From: JAVZYK01 sp049699715
GTDB lineage: Archaea; Nanobdellota; Nanobdellia; Pacearchaeales; UBA284
Length of the DNA: 60,573 nt
Assembly: GCA_049699715.1 (NCBI GenBank)
Contig: JBNAVB010000002.1
Location: 1 to 60,573 of the forward strand
Direction of reading: 5' to 3'
Position 1 is the stretch's first letter. Each line of letters opens with the position of its first letter. A program made the position numbers and the translations under genes. A model generated the notes under the pieces. The model searched no databases and had not been told where the DNA came from. It saw only the letters and a program-made list of their open reading frames with translations. This document shows, one piece after another, positions 1 to 8,176 of this stretch.

Positions 1-23
1 GACATTTTTTTATTTGTTAATAC

Positions 24-41
24 CTCGGGCTTTAGCCCGAG
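24..41 (-). other. GC-rich hairpin after rpl2
   Basis: A perfect 7-bp stem (CTCGGGC/GCCCGAG) with a TTTA loop lies about 40 nt downstream of the rpl2 stop. It stands out in AT-rich surroundings. In archaea the next operon gene is normally uS19, just outside this window, so this may be an intercistronic processing or attenuation hairpin rather than a terminator; there is no clear T-tract on the minus strand. Confidence 0.5.
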
Positions 42-81
42 TGTTATTTATTTTTGACTAAATCTTTTTTAAAAAATTTAT

Positions 82-789
82 TTACCTCCTCCTTCCCGTC
101 CTTCTTGGCCTTAGTAATCCAACCTTTTTGCCAGCAGGCGCCCATCTTTTTGCGATTTTGCTTTTGATTCTTTTTCCTCTGCCGCTTCCGAAAGGATGAT
201 CTATAGCATTTACTTTTACAGCACTAGTTCTCGGATAAACTCTCCCACCAATGGCTTTAACCATAAATAATCTCTTGCTAGCTTTTACGAGAGGTTTTTC
301 AAGTCTTCCTGAAGCTGCAACAATTCCAATGCTCGCGCGAGCATTAGGATTGAATATCTTCTCTTGTTTTGATGGCAACAATACCGAAATTCCTTGTGGT
401 TCTTTTTTTGTAATTCTTCCAACAATTCCACTTGTTCTAACCAATTTTCCGCCCATGCCTGGAACAGTTTCGATATTGTAGACTAAAGTTCCAATAGGCA
501 ACATCCCTAGAGGAATAATATTCCCCGTTTCTATAGGGACATCTTTTCCAACCATAATCTTTTGACCTTCGTACATTCCTTCTGCAGCGATATTGTAGAA
601 AATTTCATGATTCAATTTTATTTTTACGATAGGCGCGTCATAACAAGGAACATGCATAAGTTTCAAAATTTCTCCAACCCCCTCTGTTTTAGGATATTTC
701 ACACTAATCCTATAGGCCTGTTTTCTTGTCCTGTAAGCTAAACTTCCATGCCCTCTCGCTTGCTGTATGATTGTTTTTCCCATTTTCAA
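82..789 (-). CDS. rpl2: 50S ribosomal protein uL2
   Basis: Large-subunit protein uL2, which binds the peptidyl-transferase region of 23S rRNA. The 235-aa length is normal for archaea. The family's conserved C-terminal segment is visible at about residues 190-215 (AIDHPFGSGRGKR, then the basic tail LLRPRRTGRRR). The N-terminus carries the archaeal form with a Gly/Arg-rich start. It is the last visible gene of a minus-strand operon in the classical archaeal order uL3-uL4-uL23-uL2, separated by 6 nt from uL23. Confidence 0.97.
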   Translation of the reverse strand: MKMGKTIIQQARGHGSLAYRTRKQAYRISVKYPKTEGVGEILKLMHVPCYDAPIVKIKLNHEIFYNIAAEGMYEGQKIMVGKDVPIETGNIIPLGMLPIGTLVYNIETVPGMGGKLVRTSGIVGRITKKEPQGISVLLPSKQEKIFNPNARASIGIVAASGRLEKPLVKASKRLFMVKAIGGRVYPRTSAVKVNAIDHPFGSGRGKRIKSKIAKRWAPAGKKVGLLRPRRTGRRR

Positions 790-795
790 ACCTAG

Positions 796-1044
796 TTACA
801 TCATCCCTAGTTTAGTTGCAATATCAATTGCAGGTGAATCTTGTTTCAGCTTTATGATTGCAATTTTTTTGTTGTTTCTTATCTGTACATTTATTTTGGA
901 GATCTTTGCCTTGAACATCTCTTTCATCGCCATAGCAATTTGCGCTTTCGTGGCTCTCATATCAACCATAAAACTTATTTTGTTCTCGAGCTCTATTTGT
1001 CTTATTGCTTTCTCTGTGGTGATTGGATTTAGCAAGATTTTCAT
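796..1044 (-). CDS. rpl23: 50S ribosomal protein uL23
   Basis: uL23 lies at the exit of the peptide tunnel and docks SRP and other factors. The 82 residues match the usual archaeal length. The family signature PITTEKA is at the start and the region after VDMRATKAQIAMAMKEMF is the typical RNA-binding helix and strand. It sits between uL4 and uL2 with 1- and 6-nt spacers, so it is translated as part of the same message. Confidence 0.96.
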   Translation of the reverse strand: MKILLNPITTEKAIRQIELENKISFMVDMRATKAQIAMAMKEMFKAKISKINVQIRNNKKIAIIKLKQDSPAIDIATKLGMM

Positions 1045-1045
1045 T

Positions 1046-1858
1046 TTATTTTCCTCCTACTTTTGTTTCTGTTTCTATTTTCCTGCCCAACTCTTCTATG
1101 GCTTTATCAGTCCACACTATAACTCGGCCAGGCGTGCCGCCGGGCGCAAGTTGTAGGATGTTAAGGGTATTTATTTTTGAGATTTCAACATTGTAGTTCT
1201 CTATTTTCCTGGCATTCTCATCCCTACCTATCACAAGCAAGGTTCTTGACACATTTTTATACTTGCGGTCTCGTCTCTTGCCCTTACCTGCTCTTATTTT
1301 CAATTTTTTTTTCAAATTAGTCTTAGTCAATTTTTCGATAAGGCTTGCTATTTCTTTCGGAGGGCTCTTCAAAACCTGAGAATCTATTACAATTGGCACT
1401 TTTTCTATCTTAAATTTTGGATATTTCTTTTTTAGGACTTCCATGGAAGCTGAGGCCGCTATAGCGCTTTCTATCGCTTTTCTGTTCTCTTTCTTGTTAA
1501 TTTTTATTGTTGCTCGGAAAGGTTTCGGGGGATGGGCCTCTCTTCCGCCGACTGTCCCTGGCACGAATGCGCCAACCCAATAAAATTGTTCGCCTCTTCT
1601 ACTCAAGGTTTTTCTTGGAACCCTTGACATGCCCTTACCATACAAAGTTTTCCATTTCCTCCTCGCATGGCTTTGTTTTCCGCTTGCTGAGACCGTTTTG
1701 CCAGCTAGAATGTATGCTCCATACAACTGCTGCTGTCTTTTTTGCACTGCCAAGAATACTTTACGTATCAAATCCTCTCTTATAGTTGCATTGAAACATT
1801 TAGGTAACAATATTTCTTTAACTTCTTTGCCTTCCATATTAATAATGTGAGTTTTCAT
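1046..1858 (-). CDS. rpl4: 50S ribosomal protein uL4
   Basis: uL4 (archaeal L4P/L1e type) reaches into the peptide tunnel with its central loop. The 270-aa protein shows the archaeal/eukaryotic rRNA-binding loop at about residues 55-115, including GKTVSASGKQSHARRKWKT and the GGREAHPP motif. Downstream it overlaps nothing and leaves 1 nt to uL23; upstream 27 nt separate it from uL3. Both facts support one operon. Nothing unusual was seen. Confidence 0.97.
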   Translation of the reverse strand: MKTHIINMEGKEVKEILLPKCFNATIREDLIRKVFLAVQKRQQQLYGAYILAGKTVSASGKQSHARRKWKTLYGKGMSRVPRKTLSRRGEQFYWVGAFVPGTVGGREAHPPKPFRATIKINKKENRKAIESAIAASASMEVLKKKYPKFKIEKVPIVIDSQVLKSPPKEIASLIEKLTKTNLKKKLKIRAGKGKRRDRKYKNVSRTLLVIGRDENARKIENYNVEISKINTLNILQLAPGGTPGRVIVWTDKAIEELGRKIETETKVGGK

Positions 1859-1885
1859 TTCCTGTTCTTTTTTTTACGTTGATTT

Positions 1886-2857
1886 TTATTTAAGTATATT
1901 TATTATCTCGAAATTTTCTTTTGCTGTCCTTTTTGTTTCTCGCAACGGCATTGTGACTAGTAACTGTCTTTTTGGTGGTCCTTGGACAGAGCCTTTCAAT
2001 GCAGCATAAGTACTTTTTATCTTACCATAATACAAAAATTCCAGAGGCACCTTACTTGCATTGCCAATGTCCAACAACATTGAGTTATATTTGGTCCGTG
2101 TAAAAAAACCATGCTGTCCAGCCATCGCTACGCGAAAAGTGACTCTTGCGGGATGCCATGGTCCCAGGGTTCCTGGGCGTCTTCTACCCTTCTCAGCTTT
2201 GTGGCTCCTCAACCCTATACCCAATCTTTTTATTGGGCCGGTAAATCCATGCCCCTTTGTCACCCCATGGATATCCAGGAGCTGTCCTTTCGTAAAAATC
2301 TCAACAGCCTCAATGTTTTTGTTTAAATGTTCTTTGATCCAATTGAATTTATCCCTGATGCTACCGCCTAATCCAATCTCAACAATATCCGGAGTTTTCT
2401 TGATGCCTGTTTGTTTGACAGCATTGTAAACTATGACTCTTATATCATTGAACTCATCCAAGTTGGATTCAAATTCCGCCAATATTTCAGAAGCTTTTCT
2501 CCCTCCTTTTGGCAGCTTAAATTTATGTTTTAATTCCTTGTCTGGACTGTCAGCAAGGACCTCTTTGAAAACTTTATTATCTTTGTAGAATCTGACAGAA
2601 AAAATCCTCATGGAAGGGCATTCAAGAACTGTTAACGGAACAATAATTTGTTTATTTTTTGTCATAGAATCAGGAGTCAAGTCACGAGAAAGAGCTCTAG
2701 CCATTCCTACCTTATAGCAAATAAATCCTAACAAACCCTTTTTATCCTTATATTTTTCTCCGAGAACTCGCCAGTTCGCACTAGGTAGAAGCCTAGCCGC
2801 TCGCTTCCGCGGCCAATATTGTAACGATCCTGCTCGTGGTTTGTATATCTTTGGCAT
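1886..2857 (-). CDS. rpl3: 50S ribosomal protein uL3
   Basis: uL3 organises the peptidyl-transferase centre. The 323-aa length and features such as DIHGVTKGHGFTGPIKR and the W-finger region GRRRPGTLGPWHPARVTF (about residues 200-245) are those of archaeal L3. It is the first gene of the ribosomal operon. A promoter with a 23-bp palindrome lies about 100 bp upstream. The start codon lies inside a 15-bp tandem duplication (2854-2883), so an in-frame upstream ATG exists but is closed after three codons by TAA; the ATG at 2857 is therefore the working start. Confidence 0.97.
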   Translation of the reverse strand: MPKIYKPRAGSLQYWPRKRAARLLPSANWRVLGEKYKDKKGLLGFICYKVGMARALSRDLTPDSMTKNKQIIVPLTVLECPSMRIFSVRFYKDNKVFKEVLADSPDKELKHKFKLPKGGRKASEILAEFESNLDEFNDIRVIVYNAVKQTGIKKTPDIVEIGLGGSIRDKFNWIKEHLNKNIEAVEIFTKGQLLDIHGVTKGHGFTGPIKRLGIGLRSHKAEKGRRRPGTLGPWHPARVTFRVAMAGQHGFFTRTKYNSMLLDIGNASKVPLEFLYYGKIKSTYAALKGSVQGPPKRQLLVTMPLRETKRTAKENFEIINILK

Positions 2858-2883
2858 TTCTTACATTAGCATTTCTTATATTA
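2854..2883 (-). repeat. 15-bp tandem duplication over the rpl3 start codon
   Basis: Forward-strand units gcatttcttacatta (2854-2868) and gcatttcttatatta (2869-2883) match at 14 of 15 positions. Each unit contains one ATG on the minus strand. The upstream ATG is in frame with rpl3 but reads Met-Leu-Met-stop, giving a three-codon leader ORF right before rpl3. Confidence 0.85.
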
Positions 2884-2949
2884 GGAATATTTACAGTTTT
2901 ATCTGACATTTTCTACCCTTTATGAACCCTGAACCTATAATCCTTATCT

Positions 2950-2983
2950 AAGGGTAATTTATAAAGCTTACTGTAAGCTTTAT
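2950..2983 (-). promoter_or_regulatory. Promoter and palindrome of the uL3 operon
   Basis: On the minus strand a TATA-like element (TTTATAAATTA) is followed toward rpl3 by about 95 nt of leader. Overlapping its upstream edge is a perfect palindrome, ATAAAGCTTAC (2961-2971), one central T, then GTAAGCTTTAT (2973-2983). It lies between the stop codon of the preceding minus-strand gene (2999) and the TATA box. A dimeric regulator site is the simplest reading; a read-through hairpin is the alternative. Confidence 0.55.
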
Positions 2984-2998
2984 CCAGATTTTGTATAT

Positions 2999-3673
2999 TT
3001 AAGCGACGAATTCCTTTTCCTTGACTATCTCTTTGCTATCAACGATAATCTTTCTCACGATGGTTCCTTTCCTCTTAGCCAATATCCTTATTTTCTCGAA
3101 ATCTTTCTCGCCTTGCGGCATGATTATATCTTTAATTATGTAAGTGTGCTCGATTCTTGCTTTTTTGAATTCCTGTGGCAAGTCGAATAAAAACTCTTTA
3201 TGAACCTGCGACGAGAATTTCTTATCCAACTCGAGCACGCAAAATTTGTCATTTACTTTCCCTTCTCCGCTTTTGCTTGGCTTTGGCAGCGTCTTTTTAA
3301 TCTTTAAAGAGACTCCAGGCATATTACAATCAAGAAGAGTTGCATAAGATTTTGCTGCCAATTCTTTTAATTCTATATTGCTCATCTCTTTCTGTATTTC
3401 ACATGCCAAAATTCCTGCTTTTTTCCTGAACTCAAAACCTTCCATTTTATCTTTGCTCAAAACAATCCCGCTCACCGAAAATCTTGGGGCTAAAGTCGCT
3501 ATAAACTCTACAAAGTCATTGGCCAACTCGAAAGTTGAGCTTATCTTAATTTTGTCCGTTTGTCTTGTAACATTCATTATTGCTCTCAAGCCATAAGTCC
3601 CCTTACCAAATCTTACAAACTGTTTATGTACAGTTTCATCAATTTTATTTTCAAACAATTTTTTTATGAACAT
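2999..3673 (-). CDS. Conserved DPANN-type protein of unknown function
   Basis: A soluble 224-aa protein without signal peptide or membrane segment. I do not recognise a domain. It looks like an alpha/beta protein: residues 5-50 and 140-215 are strand-rich and contain many basic residues (KIRILAKRKGTIVRKIIV near the C-terminus). It lies upstream of the uL3 operon on the same strand and downstream of tRNA-Val, a position that suggests a translation-linked role, but that is inference from context only. Two Cys residues (about C90 and C115) are not arranged as a metal site. Confidence 0.8.
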   Translation of the reverse strand: MFIKKLFENKIDETVHKQFVRFGKGTYGLRAIMNVTRQTDKIKISSTFELANDFVEFIATLAPRFSVSGIVLSKDKMEGFEFRKKAGILACEIQKEMSNIELKELAAKSYATLLDCNMPGVSLKIKKTLPKPSKSGEGKVNDKFCVLELDKKFSSQVHKEFLFDLPQEFKKARIEHTYIIKDIIMPQGEKDFEKIRILAKRKGTIVRKIIVDSKEIVKEKEFVA

Positions 3674-3708
3674 TTTTCCCTTGTTTTTCCTTTATTTTTC
3701 ACTTGAAT

Positions 3709-3780
3709 GGGCCTGCCTGGGATCGAACCAGGGATCTTCTCCGTGTAAGGGAGACGTCTTAACCACTGGACCACAGGCCC
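3709..3780 (-). tRNA. tRNA-Val (TAC)
   Basis: A full 72-nt cloverleaf on the minus strand: acceptor GGGCCTG/CAGGCCC, anticodon stem TCTCC/GGAGA with loop CTTACAC (anticodon TAC), and a normal T-loop TTCGATC. No intron. CCA is not encoded. Confidence 0.97.
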
Positions 3781-3848
3781 TATTGCTTTTGCAGCTTTGT
3801 GTTAAAAAGAGCCAAAGCTTTAAAAAGGTTTTCGCCCTTTTTTTATCC

Positions 3849-5684
3849 ATGGCAAAATACAAGACAGAGAAGCCAAAATCCGAAGAAAAAACCAAAACTA
3901 AAGGACAAGAAACTGAAGAAAAATATCAGTTAAAATCTCCTGAACAGCTTGAGAAAGAGATTCCCGAAGAAGTCAAGAAAGAGATAGAAAGAATTAGAGA
4001 ACAACTCAAGGAGTTCAAGAAAAATATAACAAAGAAGTTCCCTTCTATCGCAGCCATAGGCATCTTGCCACCGCCAGCCTCTCCATTAATCGAAGAGGAA
4101 GAAGAAGTCCCACGGCAGAAAGATGAGAAAATTATACATCTCATAGTCATTGTGCCAGAAGAAAAATCTAAAGACATAGACAAAATCAAGCTCGAGAGCA
4201 TTAAGCTAGTTCAAGCGCTCAAGCCGAAGATTTGGCTGCATGTCAAAAGCATGAAGCAATTATGGGAGCTATGTTTCGATGGCAAGTATACCCTTATTGA
4301 GGCAATTGCGATGGCATTCCCGCTTCATGACAAAGGAATTCTTGGCGCGCTGCGTGCGGCATCAATACACAAAACCCTTGTATTAAAAAAATTCGAGAGA
4401 TATGTCGTGAGCTATGTTCTTGCTGGTTCGCTCGTGAGAGAAGAGGCAAGCAAAACAAGCGATGTTGATGTGTTCATAGTTATTGATGATACTGACGTCA
4501 AGAGGATGAGCAGATATGAGCTCAGAGAAAAACTCAGAGCAATAATCTATAGCTACACCATCGAAGCTTCTGAGCTCGCCGGAGTAAAAAACAAGCTCAA
4601 TGTTCAGGTGTATATCCTGACAGAATTCTGGGAAGCTGTCAAAGATGCCCACCCAGTAATTTTTACTTTTATCAGAGATGGCGTTCCTCTATATGACAGG
4701 GGTGCTTTCATGCCATGGAAACTTCTTCTGAAAATGGGTAAAATCAAGCCGAGTCCTGAAGCGATTGACATGTTCATGAGCCTCGGTGAGAGAGTTTCGG
4801 AAAACGTGAAGAGGAAGATGAATGATATTGTCACAGAAGATATTTATTGGGGTGTTATAACTCCTAGTCAAGCCCTCATAATGCTTTATGGCTTGCCCCC
4901 TCCAACACCAAAAGAAATCCAACAAGGAATCTTTAGGAAAATTTTCGTAGAAAAAGAAAAGCTTCTCGAACCTAAATATGCGGATATCTTAGAAAGAATA
5001 GTAAATATTTACAAAAAGTATGAGCATGAAGAGATAAAGACTATCTCTGGTAAAGAGATAGACTCTCTTCTAGAAGCTTCTTCTGAATACATCTCAAGGC
5101 TTAAGGAATTGATGAAACAGATAGAGGAAAAAAAAGCAGAAGAAGAGGTACTGCAGCACTACGACACAGTCATAGACCTAATAAAGAAAATTATAGGTGA
5201 AGGTTCTGAAACCACCCTCCTTATAAAATTTGAGAAAGAGCTGGTTGCAAAAGCAAGAATTTCTTCAAGAAATCTTGCATTGTTCAAGGAGATAATCGAA
5301 GCGAAGAAAAAATACAAGAAAAACAAGCTAACAAAACATGATATCGTATCTGTGACAAGGGCTGCTCATGAGCTGATTTCTGCTTTACTCGAATATTCAC
5401 AACGCCGTGAGATCCTTGAGCTTAAAAAATCAAGGATAGAGCTTATCTACAAGGAAGGTAAAGAATCAAAGCGCGCCGAGCTGTTCGTGTTTGAGGGTAC
5501 AGCATTTATCGTGCCTGATATGGCAAAGGATGAAATCAAGAAATTCAGTGAAGGTAAGATAACTGAAGCAAGCAAAGACGAGCTCAAAGAATGGCTCGCA
5601 AAAGGCGAAGGGGAGAAAAAGATAAGCAAAGAGCTTATGACTTATCTAAAACACACATTTGGCGAGTTCGAGTTAATTTTTTAA
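3849..5684 (+). CDS. Large nucleotidyltransferase-domain protein
   Basis: A 611-aa soluble protein. Residues 1-60 are a charged Lys/Glu coiled-coil region. A DNA polymerase beta-type nucleotidyltransferase core starts near residue 190, with AGSLVREEASKTSDVD (GS at 193-194, SDVD 204-207) and the following hydrophobic strand; the aspartates are intact. The remaining 380 residues are helical and charged. The start chosen is ATG 3849; an open frame extends upstream but runs through the tRNA-Val gene. Proteins of this kind recur in Woesearchaeota and relatives; the substrate (tRNA, protein or nucleotide) is unknown. It stands between tRNA-Val and eL33 on the opposite strand to the former. Confidence 0.85.
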   Translation: MAKYKTEKPKSEEKTKTKGQETEEKYQLKSPEQLEKEIPEEVKKEIERIREQLKEFKKNITKKFPSIAAIGILPPPASPLIEEEEEVPRQKDEKIIHLIVIVPEEKSKDIDKIKLESIKLVQALKPKIWLHVKSMKQLWELCFDGKYTLIEAIAMAFPLHDKGILGALRAASIHKTLVLKKFERYVVSYVLAGSLVREEASKTSDVDVFIVIDDTDVKRMSRYELREKLRAIIYSYTIEASELAGVKNKLNVQVYILTEFWEAVKDAHPVIFTFIRDGVPLYDRGAFMPWKLLLKMGKIKPSPEAIDMFMSLGERVSENVKRKMNDIVTEDIYWGVITPSQALIMLYGLPPPTPKEIQQGIFRKIFVEKEKLLEPKYADILERIVNIYKKYEHEEIKTISGKEIDSLLEASSEYISRLKELMKQIEEKKAEEEVLQHYDTVIDLIKKIIGEGSETTLLIKFEKELVAKARISSRNLALFKEIIEAKKKYKKNKLTKHDIVSVTRAAHELISALLEYSQRREILELKKSRIELIYKEGKESKRAELFVFEGTAFIVPDMAKDEIKKFSEGKITEASKDELKEWLAKGEGEKKISKELMTYLKHTFGEFELIF

Positions 5685-5729
5685 AGGCTCTTTTGTATAA
5701 ATTCACGTTCAGAAACTCAAAACATTAAA

Positions 5730-5987
5730 ATGAAAGCCCAAGTTATATTGTTCAGAAGAGGAAGGCACAGAATCAAGCCAAGGCACTTTCTTTTACAAGT
5801 ATCGGGAATAGAGAATAAGGCAAGAGCACAAGCACTCTTAAATAAAACAGTTTTATGGAAAAGTCCTGCAGGAAAAGAGATTAAAGGAACGATTACGGCT
5901 TCTCATGGTAATAAAGGTTTAGTTCGAGCAGTGTTTGAAAAAGGTTTGCCAGGACAAGCAATAAACACAGAAGTCGAAATTAAATAA
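5730..5987 (+). CDS. 50S ribosomal protein eL33 (L35Ae)
   Basis: An 85-aa small barrel protein of the archaeal/eukaryotic large subunit. The family signature is clear at about residues 48-78: GKEIKGTITASHGNKG followed by VRAVFEKGLPGQA. Length is normal. It precedes uL11 by 25 nt on the same strand, suggesting co-transcription. Confidence 0.95.
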   Translation: MKAQVILFRRGRHRIKPRHFLLQVSGIENKARAQALLNKTVLWKSPAGKEIKGTITASHGNKGLVRAVFEKGLPGQAINTEVEIK

Positions 5988-6012
5988 ATTAAACAATTCA
6001 AGAAAAGTTAAG

Positions 6013-6702
6013 ATGGAAATCAAATTATTGGTAGAAGGTGGAGAGATGAAGCCAGGCCCTGCATTAAGTCAAAAAATTGGGCCATTAGGATTAAATCTCG
6101 GGAAGATAATAAGTGATGTTAACAGAGCCACTGCGGATTTCAAAGGAATTAAAGTTCCTATAACTTTGAATATCAACACAAAAACCAAAGAGGTTTCTGT
6201 GAAAGTTTCAACGCCTCCAACTTCCGAGTTGTTAAAAAAAGAATTTGCAATACAGAAGGGCTCGCCTCAGCCAAACAACATCAAAGTGGCCAATGCAGCC
6301 ATGGAACATATAATCAAGATAGCAAAAATAAAGCAGCCCGATATGTTAGTCGATAGCTTTAAGGCTGCTGTCAAGTCAGTTGTTGGCTCATGCAATAGCA
6401 TAGGAATTCTTGTCGAGAGCAAAGAGCCTAAAATAGTGATGGAAGAAATTGATAAGGGTATTTATAATTCAATCATAGACAAAGGCAATGAGATACCCTC
6501 AAAAGAAAAGCTCGAAAAATTGGCGAAGGATTTTGAGATTGTGAAGAAAAAACAGGAAGCTTTCATTAAAGAATTAGAGAAGAAAGCAGAAGAGAAGGCA
6601 GCCGCAACTGCCCGCGCGGCAGCAGGGGCAGTCACAGCAGAAGGCGCAGCTCCATCCATAGGAACAACAACTCCTGCAAAAGCAGAGGAAAAGAAAAAAT
6701 AA
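6013..6702 (+). CDS. rpl11: 50S ribosomal protein uL11
   Basis: uL11 forms the GTPase-associated stalk base. N-terminal residues 1-60 show the family motif GGEMKPGPALSQKIGPLGLN and the C-terminal rRNA-binding domain follows to about residue 145. The 229-aa protein is longer than the usual archaeal 160-165 aa: residues 150-229 form a Lys/Glu then Ala-rich tail (AAATARAAAGAVTAEGAAP), probably disordered. Confidence 0.96.
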   Translation: MEIKLLVEGGEMKPGPALSQKIGPLGLNLGKIISDVNRATADFKGIKVPITLNINTKTKEVSVKVSTPPTSELLKKEFAIQKGSPQPNNIKVANAAMEHIIKIAKIKQPDMLVDSFKAAVKSVVGSCNSIGILVESKEPKIVMEEIDKGIYNSIIDKGNEIPSKEKLEKLAKDFEIVKKKQEAFIKELEKKAEEKAAATARAAAGAVTAEGAAPSIGTTTPAKAEEKKK

Positions 6703-6755
6703 TCCCGATAAAACATTTAAATATCAAAAACTATTGCCCTTAGCAGGAACAGCAA

Positions 6756-6830
6756 GGGGCTGTAGTATAGCTTGGTTTAGTATCCGAGTCTTGGGCACTC
6801 GTGGCCCCGGTTCAAATCCGGGCAGCCCCA
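6756..6830 (+). tRNA. tRNA-Pro (TGG)
   Basis: Cloverleaf with acceptor GGGGCTG/CAGCCCC, anticodon stem CGAGT/ACTCG, loop CTTGGGC (anticodon TGG) and T-loop TTCAAAT. Discriminator A, no encoded CCA and no intron. It lies between uL11 and eL43. Confidence 0.96.
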
Positions 6831-6872
6831 TTATCACATAATTCAACCAAAGAATCAAAATAAACAATAAAG

Positions 6873-7091
6873 ATGACAAGAACGAGAAAAGTAGGAGTTG
6901 CAGGCAAGTTCGGAGCGCGCTATGGCTCTACAATCAGAGAAAAATATAATGCAATAGCCTCAAAACAAGTGAGAAAACAGCAATGTCCTTACTGCAAAAA
7001 ATTTAGCGCCAAAAGAACTTCAAAGGGAGTATGGCATTGCAAAGCTTGCCAGAAGAATTTCGCAGCTCACGCTTATTATCTCAATAAATAA
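6873..7091 (+). CDS. 50S ribosomal protein eL43 (L37Ae)
   Basis: A 72-aa zinc-ribbon ribosomal protein. The two zinc knuckles CPYC (about residue 38) and CKAC (about 57) are intact, and the N-terminus TRKVGVAGKFGARYGSTIR is the family signature. It is followed after 2 nt by Rpo12, a common archaeal pairing. Confidence 0.96.
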   Translation: MTRTRKVGVAGKFGARYGSTIREKYNAIASKQVRKQQCPYCKKFSAKRTSKGVWHCKACQKNFAAHAYYLNK

Positions 7092-7093
7092 AA

Positions 7094-7231
7094 ATGGTAA
7101 ATTACAAATGCTTTTTTTGTGGGAAGCAGATATCAGTCAAGCAGCTGAAATCCAGATTCCTGTGCCCTTATTGTGGCTCGAAGATTTTTTTCAAGCCACG
7201 AACATTGGTCAAGAAAGTAAAAGCGGTATAA
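7094..7231 (+). CDS. rpoP: DNA-directed RNA polymerase subunit Rpo12 (RpoP)
   Basis: A 45-aa zinc-ribbon subunit of archaeal RNA polymerase (homologue of eukaryotic Rpb12). I translated it directly: it starts MVNYKCFFCG, has the second knuckle CPYCGSKI at about residues 24-31 and ends with the basic tail LVKKVKAV. It begins 2 nt after the eL43 stop. Many archaea have the KEOPS subunit Pcc1 between rpoP and prefoldin beta; here only 53 nt separate them and no such gene is present. Confidence 0.95.
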   Translation: MVNYKCFFCGKQISVKQLKSRFLCPYCGSKIFFKPRTLVKKVKAV

Positions 7232-7284
7232 CTTTGTATGGCTTTTGCTTCACATAAACTGCTTTAAATGTCAAAATTTTAAAA

Positions 7285-7653
7285 ATGGTTAGAAAAGTAA
7301 AAGAAGAAAAAAAGAAAGAAATACAGGAATCAGCAGAAGGCACAAGTTTGGCGCAGTTGCAGATTTCTGAACAGGCCCTGCAGAACTTACTTTTGCAGAA
7401 ACAAGTGTTTCAATTTGAATTCGTAGAAACAAATAATGCTTTGGAGGAACTTAAAAAGACAAACCAAGAGGAAGTTTTCAAAATTGTAGGATCATTGATG
7501 ATAAAAGCCAATAAGTCAGATCTTGAAAAAGAGCTGGAAAGGAAGAAAGATATAATCAATTTGAGACTCAAGGCCATAGAGAAACAAGAAACTGAACTTA
7601 AGAATAAACTTCTCAGGCATCGAGATGCCCTTCTAAAGCAGATTAAGGAGTAA
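7285..7653 (+). CDS. pfdB: Prefoldin subunit beta
   Basis: Prefoldin beta forms, with alpha, the hexameric jellyfish chaperone that hands unfolded proteins to the thermosome. The 122-aa sequence is two long amphipathic helices (about residues 18-60 and 85-120) joined by a beta-hairpin segment around EEVFKIVGSLMIKANKSDL, the usual family layout. Downstream of eL43-rpoP on the same strand. Confidence 0.93.
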   Translation: MVRKVKEEKKKEIQESAEGTSLAQLQISEQALQNLLLQKQVFQFEFVETNNALEELKKTNQEEVFKIVGSLMIKANKSDLEKELERKKDIINLRLKAIEKQETELKNKLLRHRDALLKQIKE

Positions 7654-7689
7654 CCGAGGGCATTATTAACGATAGATTAAGCATAATCG

Positions 7690-7744
7690 ACTGCTTTTTA
7701 ATATATATAAAATACCAACAAAAAATTTATAAACTGAAAGCAGT
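7690..7744 (+). promoter_or_regulatory. sepF promoter flanked by an inverted repeat
   Basis: A TATA box TTTATAAAC (about 7725-7733) lies 45 nt before sepF. It is bracketed by ACTGCTTT (7690-7697) and AAAGCAGT (7737-7744), an exact 8-bp inverted repeat. The spacing is wide for one dimer; looping or chance are both possible. Confidence 0.35.
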
Positions 7745-7774
7745 TCATTAAAATCATAAAAGGGTCAATTTAAA

Positions 7775-8155
7775 ATGGGATTATTCAAAAAAGTGTTTGG
7801 TGGCGGCGGACAGCCAGCAGAAACTCCGGATTACATCGAAGTTGATGTAGGTAAAGAAGAGGCCAAAAAGATGAAAATCGTTGTGAGGCCCTTTGTTCTT
7901 AAGACTTTCGACGATGTGAATAAGATCTTAGAAATCTTGAGAGAAGGCTACACAATTGCATTGATTGACATCAAACCATTAAAACAAAAAGACATCAGTG
8001 AGCTTAAACGCGCAGTGTCAAAGCTTAAGAAAACAGTCGATGCTTTAGAAGGCAACATTGCAGGTTTCGGCGAAAACACGATTGTAGCGACTCCTTCCTT
8101 TGTTGAAGTATACAAAGGTGAGTCAACACAACAACCTACAACATTGCAGATGTAA
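7775..8155 (+). CDS. sepF: Cell division protein SepF
   Basis: Archaeal SepF anchors FtsZ to the membrane. The 126-aa protein has a short amphipathic N-terminus (MGLFKKVFGGGG) suited to membrane binding, then the SepF core at about residues 30-115 (VVRPFVLKTFDDVNKILEIL, then LKKTVDALEGNIAGFGENT). It follows prefoldin beta with its own TATA element and precedes the Dph2-like gene by 21 nt. Confidence 0.92.
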   Translation: MGLFKKVFGGGGQPAETPDYIEVDVGKEEAKKMKIVVRPFVLKTFDDVNKILEILREGYTIALIDIKPLKQKDISELKRAVSKLKKTVDALEGNIAGFGENTIVATPSFVEVYKGESTQQPTTLQM

Positions 8156-8176
8156 TCAAAACAAGTCGCTAAACAA

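Noticed and set aside
3666..3848. N-terminal extension of the nucleotidyltransferase gene
   Set aside because: The extra frame runs across the tRNA-Val gene; the start is ATG 3849.
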